Shown piece by piece: positions 36,001 to 43,746 of a stretch of 64,000 nucleotides of DNA. The DNA is from Kushneria phyllosphaerae (GTDB lineage Bacteria; Pseudomonadota; Gammaproteobacteria; Pseudomonadales; Halomonadaceae): the NCBI RefSeq assembly GCF_900312995.1, contig NZ_ONZI01000001.1:1178001-1242000 (forward strand), in the 5' to 3' direction. Made by a program: the position numbers and the translations under genes. Each line of letters opens with the position of its first letter. Position 1 is the stretch's first letter. The notes below the pieces were generated by a model. The model made no database searches, was not told where the DNA came from, and worked only from the letters and a program-made list of their open reading frames with translations.

Positions 36001-36561
36001 TCAGGCGTGCTGCTTGCGGTGACGCCCTTCCTTGATCTCTTCAATCAACTTGTTGTTGAAGGCGTTAAGATCCTTCGGCGTGCGGCTGGTGACCAGCGCG
36101 CTGTCGCAGACGACTTCGCTGTCTTCCCAATGGGCGCCGGCATTTTTCAGATCCTGCGCGATGGTGGGCACGGAGGTCAGGCGACGACCATCGACCACTT
36201 CAGCGTTGATCAAAATCCACGGCGCATGGCAGATCGCGCCCACGGGCTTGCCGGCCTTGAAGAAGTCACGCACAAAGCTCAGCGCCTTTTCATCGGTACG
36301 CAGGGTATCCGGATTGAAATGCCCGCCCGGCAGCATCAGGGCGTCGTAATCATCGGCATTGACCTCGTCGAGCGTCTTGTCGACCGGATATTTTTGACCC
36401 CAGTCGGTTTCGGCCCATGCCGTGATGTTGCCGCTTTCGGGCGCGATCACATGTACTTCGATGCTCTGGGCTTCCAGCGCCTTTTTGGGCGAGGACAGTT
36501 CGGATTCTTCAAAGCCGTTGGTGGCCAGAATGGCCACCTTTGTGCCTTTCAATTCGCTCAT
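36001..36561 (-). CDS. DJ-1/PfpI family protein (downstream copy)
   Basis: A 186-residue PfpI/YhbO-type protein. The nucleophile elbow is G-A-I-C111-H112-A-P-W, and an early Glu in GFEES (about 17-20) supplies the assisting acid. Members act as glyoxalase/deglycase-like or stress chaperone proteins; proteolysis is doubtful. It is very similar to the upstream copy at 36611-37174, with the same LTSVP, VVCDSA-VTSR-PKDL and EGRHR-QHA elements. The ATG at 36561 begins the conserved region; the longer frame to 36654 runs into the intergenic gap. Confidence 0.9.
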   Translation of the reverse strand: MSELKGTKVAILATNGFEESELSSPKKALEAQSIEVHVIAPESGNITAWAETDWGQKYPVDKTLDEVNADDYDALMLPGGHFNPDTLRTDEKALSFVRDFFKAGKPVGAICHAPWILINAEVVDGRRLTSVPTIAQDLKNAGAHWEDSEVVCDSALVTSRTPKDLNAFNNKLIEEIKEGRHRKQHA

Positions 36562-36610
36562 GTCAGAACACTCCTTATTCTGGACAGGAAAAGTAGATAT
36601 CGTGCTCGTC

Positions 36611-37174
36611 TTACGCGTGCTGATTGCGATGACGGCCTTCGTGAATTTCTTCAATCAGCTTGCTGCAGAACGCGTCCAGGTCCTTCGGCAGACGGCTGGT
36701 GACAAAGGCGCTGTCGCAGACGACTTCGCTGTCTTCCCATTTGGCGCCGGCATTTTCCAGATCCTTGCGCAGCGCTGGTACCGAGGTCATGCGACGCCCG
36801 TCAACCACGCCTGCGTTGATCAGCGTCCAGGCCGCATGACAGATGGCGCCGACCGGCTTGCCTTCCTTGAAGAAGTCACGGGCAAAGGTCAGTGCCTTCT
36901 CATTGGTACGCAGATTGTCGGGGTTGAGGACGCCGCCCGGCAGCACAAGTGCGTGATAGTCGTGCGAGCTGACCTCATCAAGGCTCTTGTCCACGGGGTA
37001 GTCTTCGCCCCATTGCGTTTCGGCCCAGGCACGAATCGTGCCGCGCTCGGGCGAGACGATATGCACCTCGATGCCTTCGGCGGCAAGGGTCGCCTTGGGT
37101 ACGGCAAGTTCGGACTCTTCAAATCCGTCGGTGGCCATGATGGCGACGCGAACGCCCATTAGATCCTGACTCAT
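36611..37174 (-). CDS. DJ-1/PfpI family protein (upstream copy)
   Basis: A 187-residue protein with the catalytic G-A-I-C112-H113-A-A-W elbow and a GFEESEL Glu. It is a tandem paralog of the next gene (36001-36561), separated by 49 bp, so the pair is probably one transcript ending at 35914. Notable difference: HAPW in the downstream copy versus HAAW here. The ATG at 37174 has GGGGGAG upstream. A role in dicarbonyl or oxidative stress is likely from the family. Next door lies an aldo/keto reductase on the same strand. Confidence 0.9.
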   Translation of the reverse strand: MSQDLMGVRVAIMATDGFEESELAVPKATLAAEGIEVHIVSPERGTIRAWAETQWGEDYPVDKSLDEVSSHDYHALVLPGGVLNPDNLRTNEKALTFARDFFKEGKPVGAICHAAWTLINAGVVDGRRMTSVPALRKDLENAGAKWEDSEVVCDSAFVTSRLPKDLDAFCSKLIEEIHEGRHRNQHA

Positions 37175-37325
37175 GTGTCTCCCCCAATCCTTTGGTGGTG
37201 TCTGTCTGTGTCTTTCCATGACCTGCGGTCGTTGGGAAAGCATTTCAAGGGTCGTGCACTGCTTGATTGAACCTGTCTGGCAGATTCTGATGATTCACTT
37301 TCGACACAATGCGTCAGTGAATCAT

Positions 37326-37480
37326 CATGTCGCCTTACGCCTCGTTTTTCGTCGGCGGCGCCATCCTGTCCGGCAAGACCTTCATGTCGCCTTTACGCCT
37401 CGTTCCTCGTCGGCGGCGCCATCCTGTCCAGCAAGACCTTCATGTCGCCTTTACGCCTCGTTCCTCGTCGGCGGCGCCAT
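37326..37480. repeat. 57-58 bp tandem repeat copying the 3' end of the aldo/keto reductase gene
   Basis: About 2.7 copies start at 37326, 37383 and 37441; the last is the genuine 3' end of the reductase gene. Each unit carries, on the minus strand, the codons for the final residues M-A-P-P-T-R-N-E-A (with small changes) and the TAA stop, plus about 25 bp of spacer. Copies two and three are almost identical; the most distal copy has a few substitutions and one deleted T. Confidence 0.9.
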
Positions 37481-38446
37481 GAACTCCGGCCCGACCGGGT
37501 CGGTGATGCATTCCTTGAGGATGGCATCGATGTCGTGCATGGCCTGATCGTTGAGCGACCAGCCCATCACTTCATTGGCCGGGTCGAGCTGGTCCGGGCG
37601 GCGAGCGCCCCAGAGGGCCACCGAGACGCCGGGCTGGTCGAGCAGCCAGCGCAGGGCCAGATGCAGGACGCGCTTGTTGTAGTGCTCCTGGGCGTAGGCG
37701 TCGAGCTTTTCAACGGCACTGATGTACTGCTCAAAGCGCGGCGACTGAAACTTGGGATCACTATTGCGCAGGTCGTCGCCACCGAAGGTGGTTTTGCGGT
37801 TCATCTTGCCGGATAGCAGACCGCGGCACAGGGCGCCGTAGGTCAGGGTGCCCACGCCGTCTTCGCGTATGGCCGGCAAAATGTCGCCTTCGATGTCACG
37901 CTCAAACAGATTGTAGGGCGGCTGCATGGTGGAGAGCGGGCAGATCTCCTGGAAGGCACGCATCTGCTCGACCGAGAAGTTGGAAACGCCCACGGCCCGG
38001 ATCTTGCCGCTGTCCTTCAGTTCACGCAGCACCGTGGCGGCTTCCTCGATATCCACGGTCGGGTCCGGCCAGTGCAGCTGATACAGATCGATATAGTCGG
38101 TCTGCAGCCGCTTGAGGCTGTCATTGATTTCCTGCTCGATGCGGGCCCGGCTGGCGTCACGATAGGGCCCGTCATCGTTCCAGTTCAGACCACACTTGGT
38201 GGCCAGTACGGCCTTGTCACGAATGCCGCCTTCCTTGAGGGCCTTGCCGACCAGACGTTCGGACTCGCCAAAGCCATAGACAGCGGCGGTATCGATGCAG
38301 GTGATACCGCGGTCAATGGCGCTCTGGACGGTCGCGATCGACTGCTTTTCATCAGTGCCGCCCCATTTCCAGCCACCGATGGCCCAGGTACCGAGCGCAA
38401 TGCGCGAAGGCTTGAGATCACTGTTGGGGAGTTGAATCGTTTCCAT
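37451..38446 (-). CDS. aldo/keto reductase
   Basis: A 331-residue TIM-barrel NADPH-dependent reductase. The tetrad is visible: D52 and Y57 in DTAAVYGFGES, K84 in LATKCG, and H125 in YQLHWPD. The VGVSNFS segment is also typical of the family. It reduces aldehydes or ketones in the cytoplasm; the physiological substrate is unknown. With the two PfpI genes on the same strand it suggests a carbonyl-detoxification group. The 3' end of the gene is partly duplicated just downstream (see the repeat at 37326-37480). The ATG at 38446 is followed at once by the conserved region. Confidence 0.9.
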   Translation of the reverse strand: METIQLPNSDLKPSRIALGTWAIGGWKWGGTDEKQSIATVQSAIDRGITCIDTAAVYGFGESERLVGKALKEGGIRDKAVLATKCGLNWNDDGPYRDASRARIEQEINDSLKRLQTDYIDLYQLHWPDPTVDIEEAATVLRELKDSGKIRAVGVSNFSVEQMRAFQEICPLSTMQPPYNLFERDIEGDILPAIREDGVGTLTYGALCRGLLSGKMNRKTTFGGDDLRNSDPKFQSPRFEQYISAVEKLDAYAQEHYNKRVLHLALRWLLDQPGVSVALWGARRPDQLDPANEVMGWSLNDQAMHDIDAILKECITDPVGPEFMAPPTRNEA

Positions 38447-38662
38447 CGAAAGGCTACCTCCTTGAAAGTCGGATTTCTGACAGCAGCCCGGATCATGATT
38501 AGGCCGCTATGAAAATCGTGACTCCAAGCGTAGACGCCGACTCGCCATCCTGCATGCAGCTGACGCTAATCAAGCCCCTGCCTTACGGGTGCACGGCCCC
38601 CGGTGCTCGGTTAAGCTGACGTCTCGTTGATGTTTTCCTGTCTCGCTGGAAGTTTGTTTGTC

Positions 38663-38683
38663 ATGAATAGTGACCTGCCATGA
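38663..38683 (+). other. six-codon mini-frame overlapping the rmuC start, within a 17-bp direct duplication
   Basis: ATG at 38663 encodes M-N-S-D-L-P, then a TGA that overlaps the rmuC ATG (38680). CATGAATAGTG occurs at 38662-38672 and again at 38679-38689, so the start region looks tandemly duplicated. GGAAG about 10 nt before the first ATG is the only ribosome site nearby, so rmuC may depend on re-initiation. Confidence 0.4.
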
Positions 38684-40161
38684 ATAGTGCTGTGCTGATC
38701 TCTTTTGCGGTGACGGCGCTGGCTAGTGCTGCACTCATTGCCCTGTGGTGGCATGGCCAGCACCAGCGCGTGCTGGTGGAAACGCTTGAGGAGGAACTTG
38801 AGCGTCTACGCGAGCAGGTCGGCGATACCGAACGCATGCTGGCCGAGCGTGAGGCGCTGCTGGAGCGGGAGCAGACCCATACTCAGGAGCTTCAGGCTCA
38901 GCTGTCACAGCGTGAACATCGGCTGGCGGAGGTCAACGATGCGCTATCGGATTACCGTGAGCGTACGACGCGGCTGGAAGTGGAAAAACAGCGCGACACG
39001 GCCCATTTCGAGGAGCGTCTGAGCCTTCTGGGCAGCGCGCGTCAGGAGCTGACCCATGAATTCGAACGCTTGGCCGGGCGCATCTTTGATGAGCGCCAGC
39101 AGCAGTTTTCCCGCCACAGCCAGGAGAGCGTCAGTGCACTGATGACGCCGGTGCGCGAACAGATCGAACAGTTTCGGGCTCGCCTTGAAACCCTGCACGG
39201 TGAGCAGCAGCAGGGTCGCACCCAGCTTTCCACCCAGCTGGAATCACTGGCCGGGCTGAATCGGCAGATGAGTGAGGACGCCAGCAACCTGACCCGGGCG
39301 CTCAAGGGCGACAGCAAATCTCAGGGCAACTGGGGTGAGCTGATTCTGGAGCGAGTGCTGGAGCGCTCCGGGCTGCGACAGGGCATCGAGTACGAACGCG
39401 AGGTGGTGCTGACCCACGATCAGGGCCGCTCACGACCGGATGCCGTGATCTATCTGCCTGAATCGCGTCATCTGATCATCGATGCGAAGGTGTCGCTCAC
39501 CGCCTGGGGGGAGGTCGTGGCGGCCGACAGTGATGCGGTGCGCGAACAGGCCATGCGTCGCCATCTACGCTCGGTGCGAAGCCATATCGAGACGCTGTCC
39601 GACAAGGGGTATGCGCGTCTGCCGGGGTTGAATGCCCCGGACATGGTGTTTTTGTTCATGCCCATCGAGCCGGCCTTTGCCGCCGTGTTCGAGCACGATG
39701 ATCGACTCTTTCATGAAGCCTTTGATCGCCATATCGTGCTGGTCACTCCCTCGACGCTGCTTGCCAGCCTGCGCACGGTGGCGGGGTTGTGGCGGCTGGA
39801 ACGCCAGAACGACAACGCGCGCGAAATTGTGTCGCGCGCCGAGAAGCTGCTGGAAAAGTGTCATGGCTTCGTGACCAGCATGGAAGAGGTGGGCACCCAG
39901 CTTGAACGCGCTGCCGGGAGCCATCGTCAGGCGATGAACCGTCTGCGTGACGGGCAGGGCAGCCTGATCGCTCAGGCCGGCAGGCTCAACGCGCTGGGCG
40001 TGCGCAATCGCAAGCCTTGGCCGGAAAGCGTCAGCGAGAGTGCCCAGCGCGGGCGCGAGGTGCAGGAAGCGCAGCACGCCGGGCATCACACTCCGTTTGC
40101 CGCGTCAGATGAGGCGGTCGCTTCGAATGATACCGGAACGTTGCGCTTTGATGAGGATTGA
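38680..40161 (+). CDS. rmuC: DNA recombination protein RmuC
   Basis: A 493-residue protein. One N-terminal membrane segment (about 4-24) is followed by a long coiled coil (about 30-200, rich in E/R/Q heptads) and the RmuC core (about 215-400) with KSQGNWGELILERVLERSGL, RPDAVIYLPESRHLIIDAKVSL and MVFLFMPIEPAF. RmuC is a putative nuclease-fold protein that limits inversions at short inverted repeats. The ATG at 38680 has no ribosome site of its own; see the mini-frame at 38663. The gene converges on the glycerate kinase gene. Confidence 0.93.
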   Translation: MNSAVLISFAVTALASAALIALWWHGQHQRVLVETLEEELERLREQVGDTERMLAEREALLEREQTHTQELQAQLSQREHRLAEVNDALSDYRERTTRLEVEKQRDTAHFEERLSLLGSARQELTHEFERLAGRIFDERQQQFSRHSQESVSALMTPVREQIEQFRARLETLHGEQQQGRTQLSTQLESLAGLNRQMSEDASNLTRALKGDSKSQGNWGELILERVLERSGLRQGIEYEREVVLTHDQGRSRPDAVIYLPESRHLIIDAKVSLTAWGEVVAADSDAVREQAMRRHLRSVRSHIETLSDKGYARLPGLNAPDMVFLFMPIEPAFAAVFEHDDRLFHEAFDRHIVLVTPSTLLASLRTVAGLWRLERQNDNAREIVSRAEKLLEKCHGFVTSMEEVGTQLERAAGSHRQAMNRLRDGQGSLIAQAGRLNALGVRNRKPWPESVSESAQRGREVQEAQHAGHHTPFAASDEAVASNDTGTLRFDED

Positions 40162-40184
40162 GCCGGCCCTGCGTTATTGTGGGT

Positions 40185-41318
40185 TCAGCGTCTGTGCTGC
40201 CACAGCCGAATGATCGAGGCGGTGCGCGCACTTAGAAGTTCGGGCGTGCGCTTAAGCGCTTCGTCCAGCGCCATTGGACCATCGGCCAGTGCAAATGCGG
40301 CCGTCACCCCTTCCTCAAGCGCCTTCTCCCAGCCGCTGTCCAGCTTGCCGGCCAGCACCACGCAGGGCACGCCCTGACGCCGGGCAGCGCGGGAAACACC
40401 AATGGGCGTCTTGCCCGAAAGGCTCTGGCCATCCAGTCGACCCTCACCGGTAATCACCAGATCGGCGCGTTCCAGCGCCTGCTCGAAGCCGACCTGCTCC
40501 ATGACCAGTTCGATCCCCGGGCGCAAGGTGGCGTTGAGAAAGGCAAGTGCTGCAAAGCCCATACCGCCGGCCGCGCCGGCGCCGGCACTGTCGCGGTGGT
40601 CACGGTCGATAGCGCCGGCCGTCACCTCGGCAAGCCTTGCCAGGGCGTGATCAAGCTGGTCGACCTGCGCTTCGGTAGCGCCCTTTTGCGGTCCGAAAAT
40701 CGCACTGGCGCCCTGATCGCCGCATAGTGGATTGTTCACATCCACGGCGGCCTCCACCGTAAGCTTTGCCAGACGTGGATCGATGCCAGAAAGATCGATG
40801 CGGGCAAGCCTGGCCAGCGCTGCGCCCCCGGGCGCAAGAGGCTGGTCGTTGTCGTCCAGAAAGCGCACGCCGAGTGCGCTCATCATGCCGGCGCCGCCGT
40901 CGTTGGTGGCGCTGCCGCCCAGCGTCAGAATCAGGTGTTCGGCGCCTTCCTCCAGCGCTGCCGTGATCAGTTCGCCCACGCCCCGGGTCGTGGTGTGCAG
41001 GGCGTCGCGCTCCTCAAGGGTCAGGTGCTGCAGGCCGCTGGCCTCGGCCAGTTCGATAATCGCCGTGCGGCGATCATGGATCCAGCCCCACTGCGCCGTG
41101 CGTGGACGGTTCAGGGCGTCATGGACGTCAACACTGCGCGCTTCGGCACCGCTGGCGGTCAGCAGGGCTTCCAGCGTGCCTTCGCCCCCATCGCCCAGCG
41201 GGCACAGCGTCCAGTCGGCATCGGAAGCGGCCTGACGAATGCCTTCAGCGATGGCATTGGCGGCGTCCGTAGCGCCCAGGGCATCCTTGAAGCTGTCGGG
41301 GGCGATCAGGATATGCAT
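40185..41318 (-). CDS. glycerate kinase (GarK/GlxK type)
   Basis: A 377-residue protein beginning with the signature IAPDSFKDALGATDAANAI, then LGDGGEGTLEAL, LTLGGSATNDGGAGM and GEGRLDGQSLSGKTPIGV. These are the hallmarks of the type II glycerate kinases that make 2-phosphoglycerate (or 3-phosphoglycerate) from D-glycerate. No tartronate or glyoxylate genes lie alongside, so its feeding pathway is not shown. GGAGAG lies about 8 nt before the ATG at 41318. The upstream 290 bp to the lipoprotein gene at 41608 hold no supported gene. Confidence 0.94.
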   Translation of the reverse strand: MHILIAPDSFKDALGATDAANAIAEGIRQAASDADWTLCPLGDGGEGTLEALLTASGAEARSVDVHDALNRPRTAQWGWIHDRRTAIIELAEASGLQHLTLEERDALHTTTRGVGELITAALEEGAEHLILTLGGSATNDGGAGMMSALGVRFLDDNDQPLAPGGAALARLARIDLSGIDPRLAKLTVEAAVDVNNPLCGDQGASAIFGPQKGATEAQVDQLDHALARLAEVTAGAIDRDHRDSAGAGAAGGMGFAALAFLNATLRPGIELVMEQVGFEQALERADLVITGEGRLDGQSLSGKTPIGVSRAARRQGVPCVVLAGKLDSGWEKALEEGVTAAFALADGPMALDEALKRTPELLSARTASIIRLWQHRR

Positions 41319-41607
41319 GCAGACTCTCCGGCAGTGATGATTGAATCATGAGCATAGCCCGTCAGGCAGGGCAGCCACCACAGAAGTGGCGACATCACGC
41401 GCGGGGCCATCCTCCTGATGAGTATATAAAATACAAGGGGCCCGCATGGCACATGGTGTCTTGCGGACAACATTGCTGAACCGCTACAGGTCGACATTGC
41501 GGGCCTTGCATATTCGCTCTACTGTCTAACAAAGGGCTGAAATTCAGTGCCTTTCTCCCATATGACCCCGCTCGGGTGTCAGGGACCTTTCACCAGGGAT
41601 GCACGCC

Positions 41608-42165
41608 ATGTCATCCATTCAGTCGTTTGTGAAGCTGTCACTTTTGAGCCTGGCGCTGGCGGGCTGCACCTCGCTGTCCTCGACACAGCCGCTCAACGTT
41701 CGAGAACAAGCCGTACCGGAATCCTGCTACGCCACTTATGGGGGCACGCGGCTGACACAGGTTCGTGCCATCGCCAGTGCGCTTGAGGCGCAGGGGTACG
41801 AGGTGCGTGCCAGCGATGTCGAGCTGGGGCTGGTCAGTGCCGAGCGCATTCGTCGTCAGCCAGGGCTTGGCGCCACGCGCCTATGGCGTGGGAGCAGCTT
41901 TGGATGGTTTGGCGGGCGTCGCGGCGGGTTCATGCTGGGCAGCGGGTTCAATGACCCCTATGACGTCTTTCGCTCTGATCCTTCCAGCGTCGAGCGCGTG
42001 TCAGTCAGTGCCGATGGTCAGCGCTATCTGGCCGTGCGCAGCGTGACAGTCGTGTCACCGGACGGGTTTGTGATCGATGCCCGGCCGGCCTCTCCGGAAC
42101 CCTTTTGCCAGCAGACGCACGCAGCCATCGATCAGGCGCTGGCGAGCTCGGGAGATACCCCATGA
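41608..42165 (+). CDS. lipoprotein of unknown function
   Basis: A 185-residue protein with a lipoprotein signal (LALAGC, Cys near residue 19). The mature part contains SALEAQGYEVRASDVELGLVSAER, a Gly-rich SFGWFGGRRGGFMLGSG stretch, and a C-terminal strand-rich region. The pattern of an early repeated-helix plus 'E-L-G-L-V/R-A' strand recurs in the following lipoprotein. I do not recognise the family. The ATG at 41608 (AGGGA 9 nt upstream) is preferred; 41599 is possible. It is coupled by an ATGA overlap to the next gene. Confidence 0.65.
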   Translation: MSSIQSFVKLSLLSLALAGCTSLSSTQPLNVREQAVPESCYATYGGTRLTQVRAIASALEAQGYEVRASDVELGLVSAERIRRQPGLGATRLWRGSSFGWFGGRRGGFMLGSGFNDPYDVFRSDPSSVERVSVSADGQRYLAVRSVTVVSPDGFVIDARPASPEPFCQQTHAAIDQALASSGDTP

Positions 42166-42584
42166 TCTTCAAATACGACCGTGGCGCTCAGCGAGCGATG
42201 CGCGGATTGATCATGCTGGCACTGCTAAGCCTGCTCAGCGCCTGTGCCACGACTACCTCGCTACCACCACCCGAGCGTGCTGAACACTTCATGGCTCCGC
42301 CCGAACAGGTGATGCAGTCCACCATGGCGGCACTGGCCGAGCGCGGCTTTGTGATTGTCTACGCCGATCATGCGCTCGGCGAGCTTCGGGCCAGCTACGC
42401 TGCGCGTCCGGAGTGGCGTGTCGAGGCGCAAGTGGTAAAGGACCCGCGTGGCAGTGAGCTCCTGCTCAAGGGTTGGCAGGGCAGGGTTGCGCTGGGCGTG
42501 GGAGAGTTTGATCGGCTGGCAACGGCCATTGCCGAACGTCTCGGGGAAGGGCCTCTGTCAGGTTCTGCCGTCCTGACGCCTTAA
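42162..42584 (+). CDS. small lipoprotein of unknown function, paired with the preceding one
   Basis: A 140-residue protein with a lipobox (LLSAC, Cys about residue 28). The mature part MAALAERGFVIVYADHALGELRASYA resembles the corresponding segment of the upstream lipoprotein, suggesting related small domains. Its ATG overlaps the previous stop (ATGA at 42162), so the two form an operon. The last 4 bp overlap the convergent HIT gene. Function unknown. Confidence 0.65.
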   Translation: MIFKYDRGAQRAMRGLIMLALLSLLSACATTTSLPPPERAEHFMAPPEQVMQSTMAALAERGFVIVYADHALGELRASYAARPEWRVEAQVVKDPRGSELLLKGWQGRVALGVGEFDRLATAIAERLGEGPLSGSAVLTP

Positions 42585-43015
42585 GCTTCGCGGCCCTGGT
42601 CGTCTTTCAAATCGGCAGCAAAGCGCTGCAGCAGTGTCAGGCGCGTCTGACGGGTATCGTCTTCCAGCGGCTGCGCCTGACCTGCGCCCCAGACCGGCCC
42701 GGGCCATGCGTCGTCATGGCGTGATCGGGCGATCACATGCACGTGAAGCTGCGACACCATATTGCCCAGTGCGCCGATATTGATCTTGTCGGCGCCGGTG
42801 TGGCGCATCATGAACTCGCCCAGCCGGTCGACCTCCTGCCACAGCAGTGCCCGCTCTGATGCCGGCAGTTCAAAGCTTTCACGAATGGAGTCTCGCTGTG
42901 GTATCAGAAGTGCCCAGACAAAGCGGGCATCGTTCATCAGGCGCAGCTCGCAGAGTTCAAGCGAGGCCACAAACAGGGTGTCAGCGGCAAGTCTTTCGTG
43001 CAACACAAAGGCCAT
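42581..43015 (-). CDS. HIT domain protein
   Basis: A 144-residue HIT-fold protein. The active-site motif reads H91-V-H93-V-I-A-R, so the first and second (nucleophile) His are present while the third canonical His is Ile. This form is seen in a group of small proteobacterial HIT proteins. An upstream Asn-rich NDARFVWALLIPQR strand is also typical. It probably hydrolyses a nucleoside phosphate derivative; substrate unknown. GGAG lies upstream of the ATG at 43015. Confidence 0.88.
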   Translation of the reverse strand: MAFVLHERLAADTLFVASLELCELRLMNDARFVWALLIPQRDSIRESFELPASERALLWQEVDRLGEFMMRHTGADKINIGALGNMVSQLHVHVIARSRHDDAWPGPVWGAGQAQPLEDDTRQTRLTLLQRFAADLKDDQGREA

Positions 43016-43192
43016 GACAGGGCTCCATGAGTGGAGGGCAAAAGGACGGGATGTCGAGGCATTGGAGGCGATCGTTGCCTGAAATGCAAACCGGCTTGAA
43101 AACTGCCAGGCTCATGTCATGGGAACGCGATGACGAGTCCAGCCAATATGGACCCGGGCGCCCATATCACCCGGTGAACAAGGAGCTGTTAC

Positions 43193-43324
43193 ATGAAAAA
43201 ATGGATGAGCATGATGCTGATCGCCCTCTTTTCCGCAGCGGCGCTGTCTGGCTGCAACACGGTGGGCGGCGCAGGTGAAGATATCTCGGAAGGTGGACAG
43301 TCCATTCAGGACGCCGCCAACTGA
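43193..43324 (+). CDS. entericidin A/B family lipoprotein
   Basis: A 43-codon gene. The peptide has a Lys-rich start (MKKWMSMM), a hydrophobic signal, a lipobox (LSGC, Cys21) and the mature sequence CNTVGGAGEDISEGGQSI, matching the entericidin pattern CNT-x-G-x-GEDI-x-x-GG. Entericidins are tiny envelope lipoproteins, in E. coli a toxin/antidote pair linked to stationary-phase lysis. Only one member is present here. AGGAG at 43181-43185 precedes the ATG by 7 nt. It is preceded by about 175 bp on the far side of the divergent HIT gene. Confidence 0.9.
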   Translation: MKKWMSMMLIALFSAAALSGCNTVGGAGEDISEGGQSIQDAAN

Positions 43325-43746
43325 TAGTGGCTTCCCGGGCAGGGACGCAACGTCACCTGCCCGTCGTATCGGGTCTTCGCTCTCTGTTGCTGCCTTGTAT
43401 TCCCGCTCAGACGTCTCAAGTCTCTCCTTTCTGACCAGCCCCTTTTAAACGCCCCTTTCTGGCCGGTCCTTTTTGATCCTGCTTTCGCCTTCTGACACTG
43501 CCTTGCCTGTCACGAGATCCAGGCGAATTTGAGCGCTGTTCGCTGGGTCTGGCACTCACGACGACCCCGTTGTTCTATTAAAGTTCAAATGATATGAACA
43601 TACACTTGATAATCTTTATCATTAACTCTACTGTGACTTCGCTTGAATTTACGCCGTCGCACGCCTGAGCGCGGGCTTTGGTGCTTATAACATCAGTGCC
43701 CATCAAAAAAAGCACGGTAGTGACCATAACAGTCAGGGGAACAGTC
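43325..43746. other. intergenic region between entericidin and the TonB receptor
   Basis: About 420 bp. Just after entericidin, an 8-bp stem (CGGGCAGG 43336-43343, CCTGCCCG 43356-43363) may be a weak terminator. The middle is pyrimidine-rich without a supported gene. The last 150 bp become AT-rich and hold a Fur-box-like site (43606-43625), marking the receptor promoter. Confidence 0.5.
43606..43625. promoter_or_regulatory. Fur box upstream of the TonB receptor gene
   Basis: TTGATAATCTTTATCATTAA contains the perfect palindrome TGATAA-TCT-TTATCA (43607-43621), a close match to the Fur consensus. It lies about 120 bp before the receptor ATG. Iron-dependent repression is expected. Confidence 0.8.

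Noticed and set aside
37326..37480. possible CRISPR or REP-type repeat
   Set aside because: Units are copies of the adjacent gene end with no spacer structure and no genome-repeat hallmark visible.
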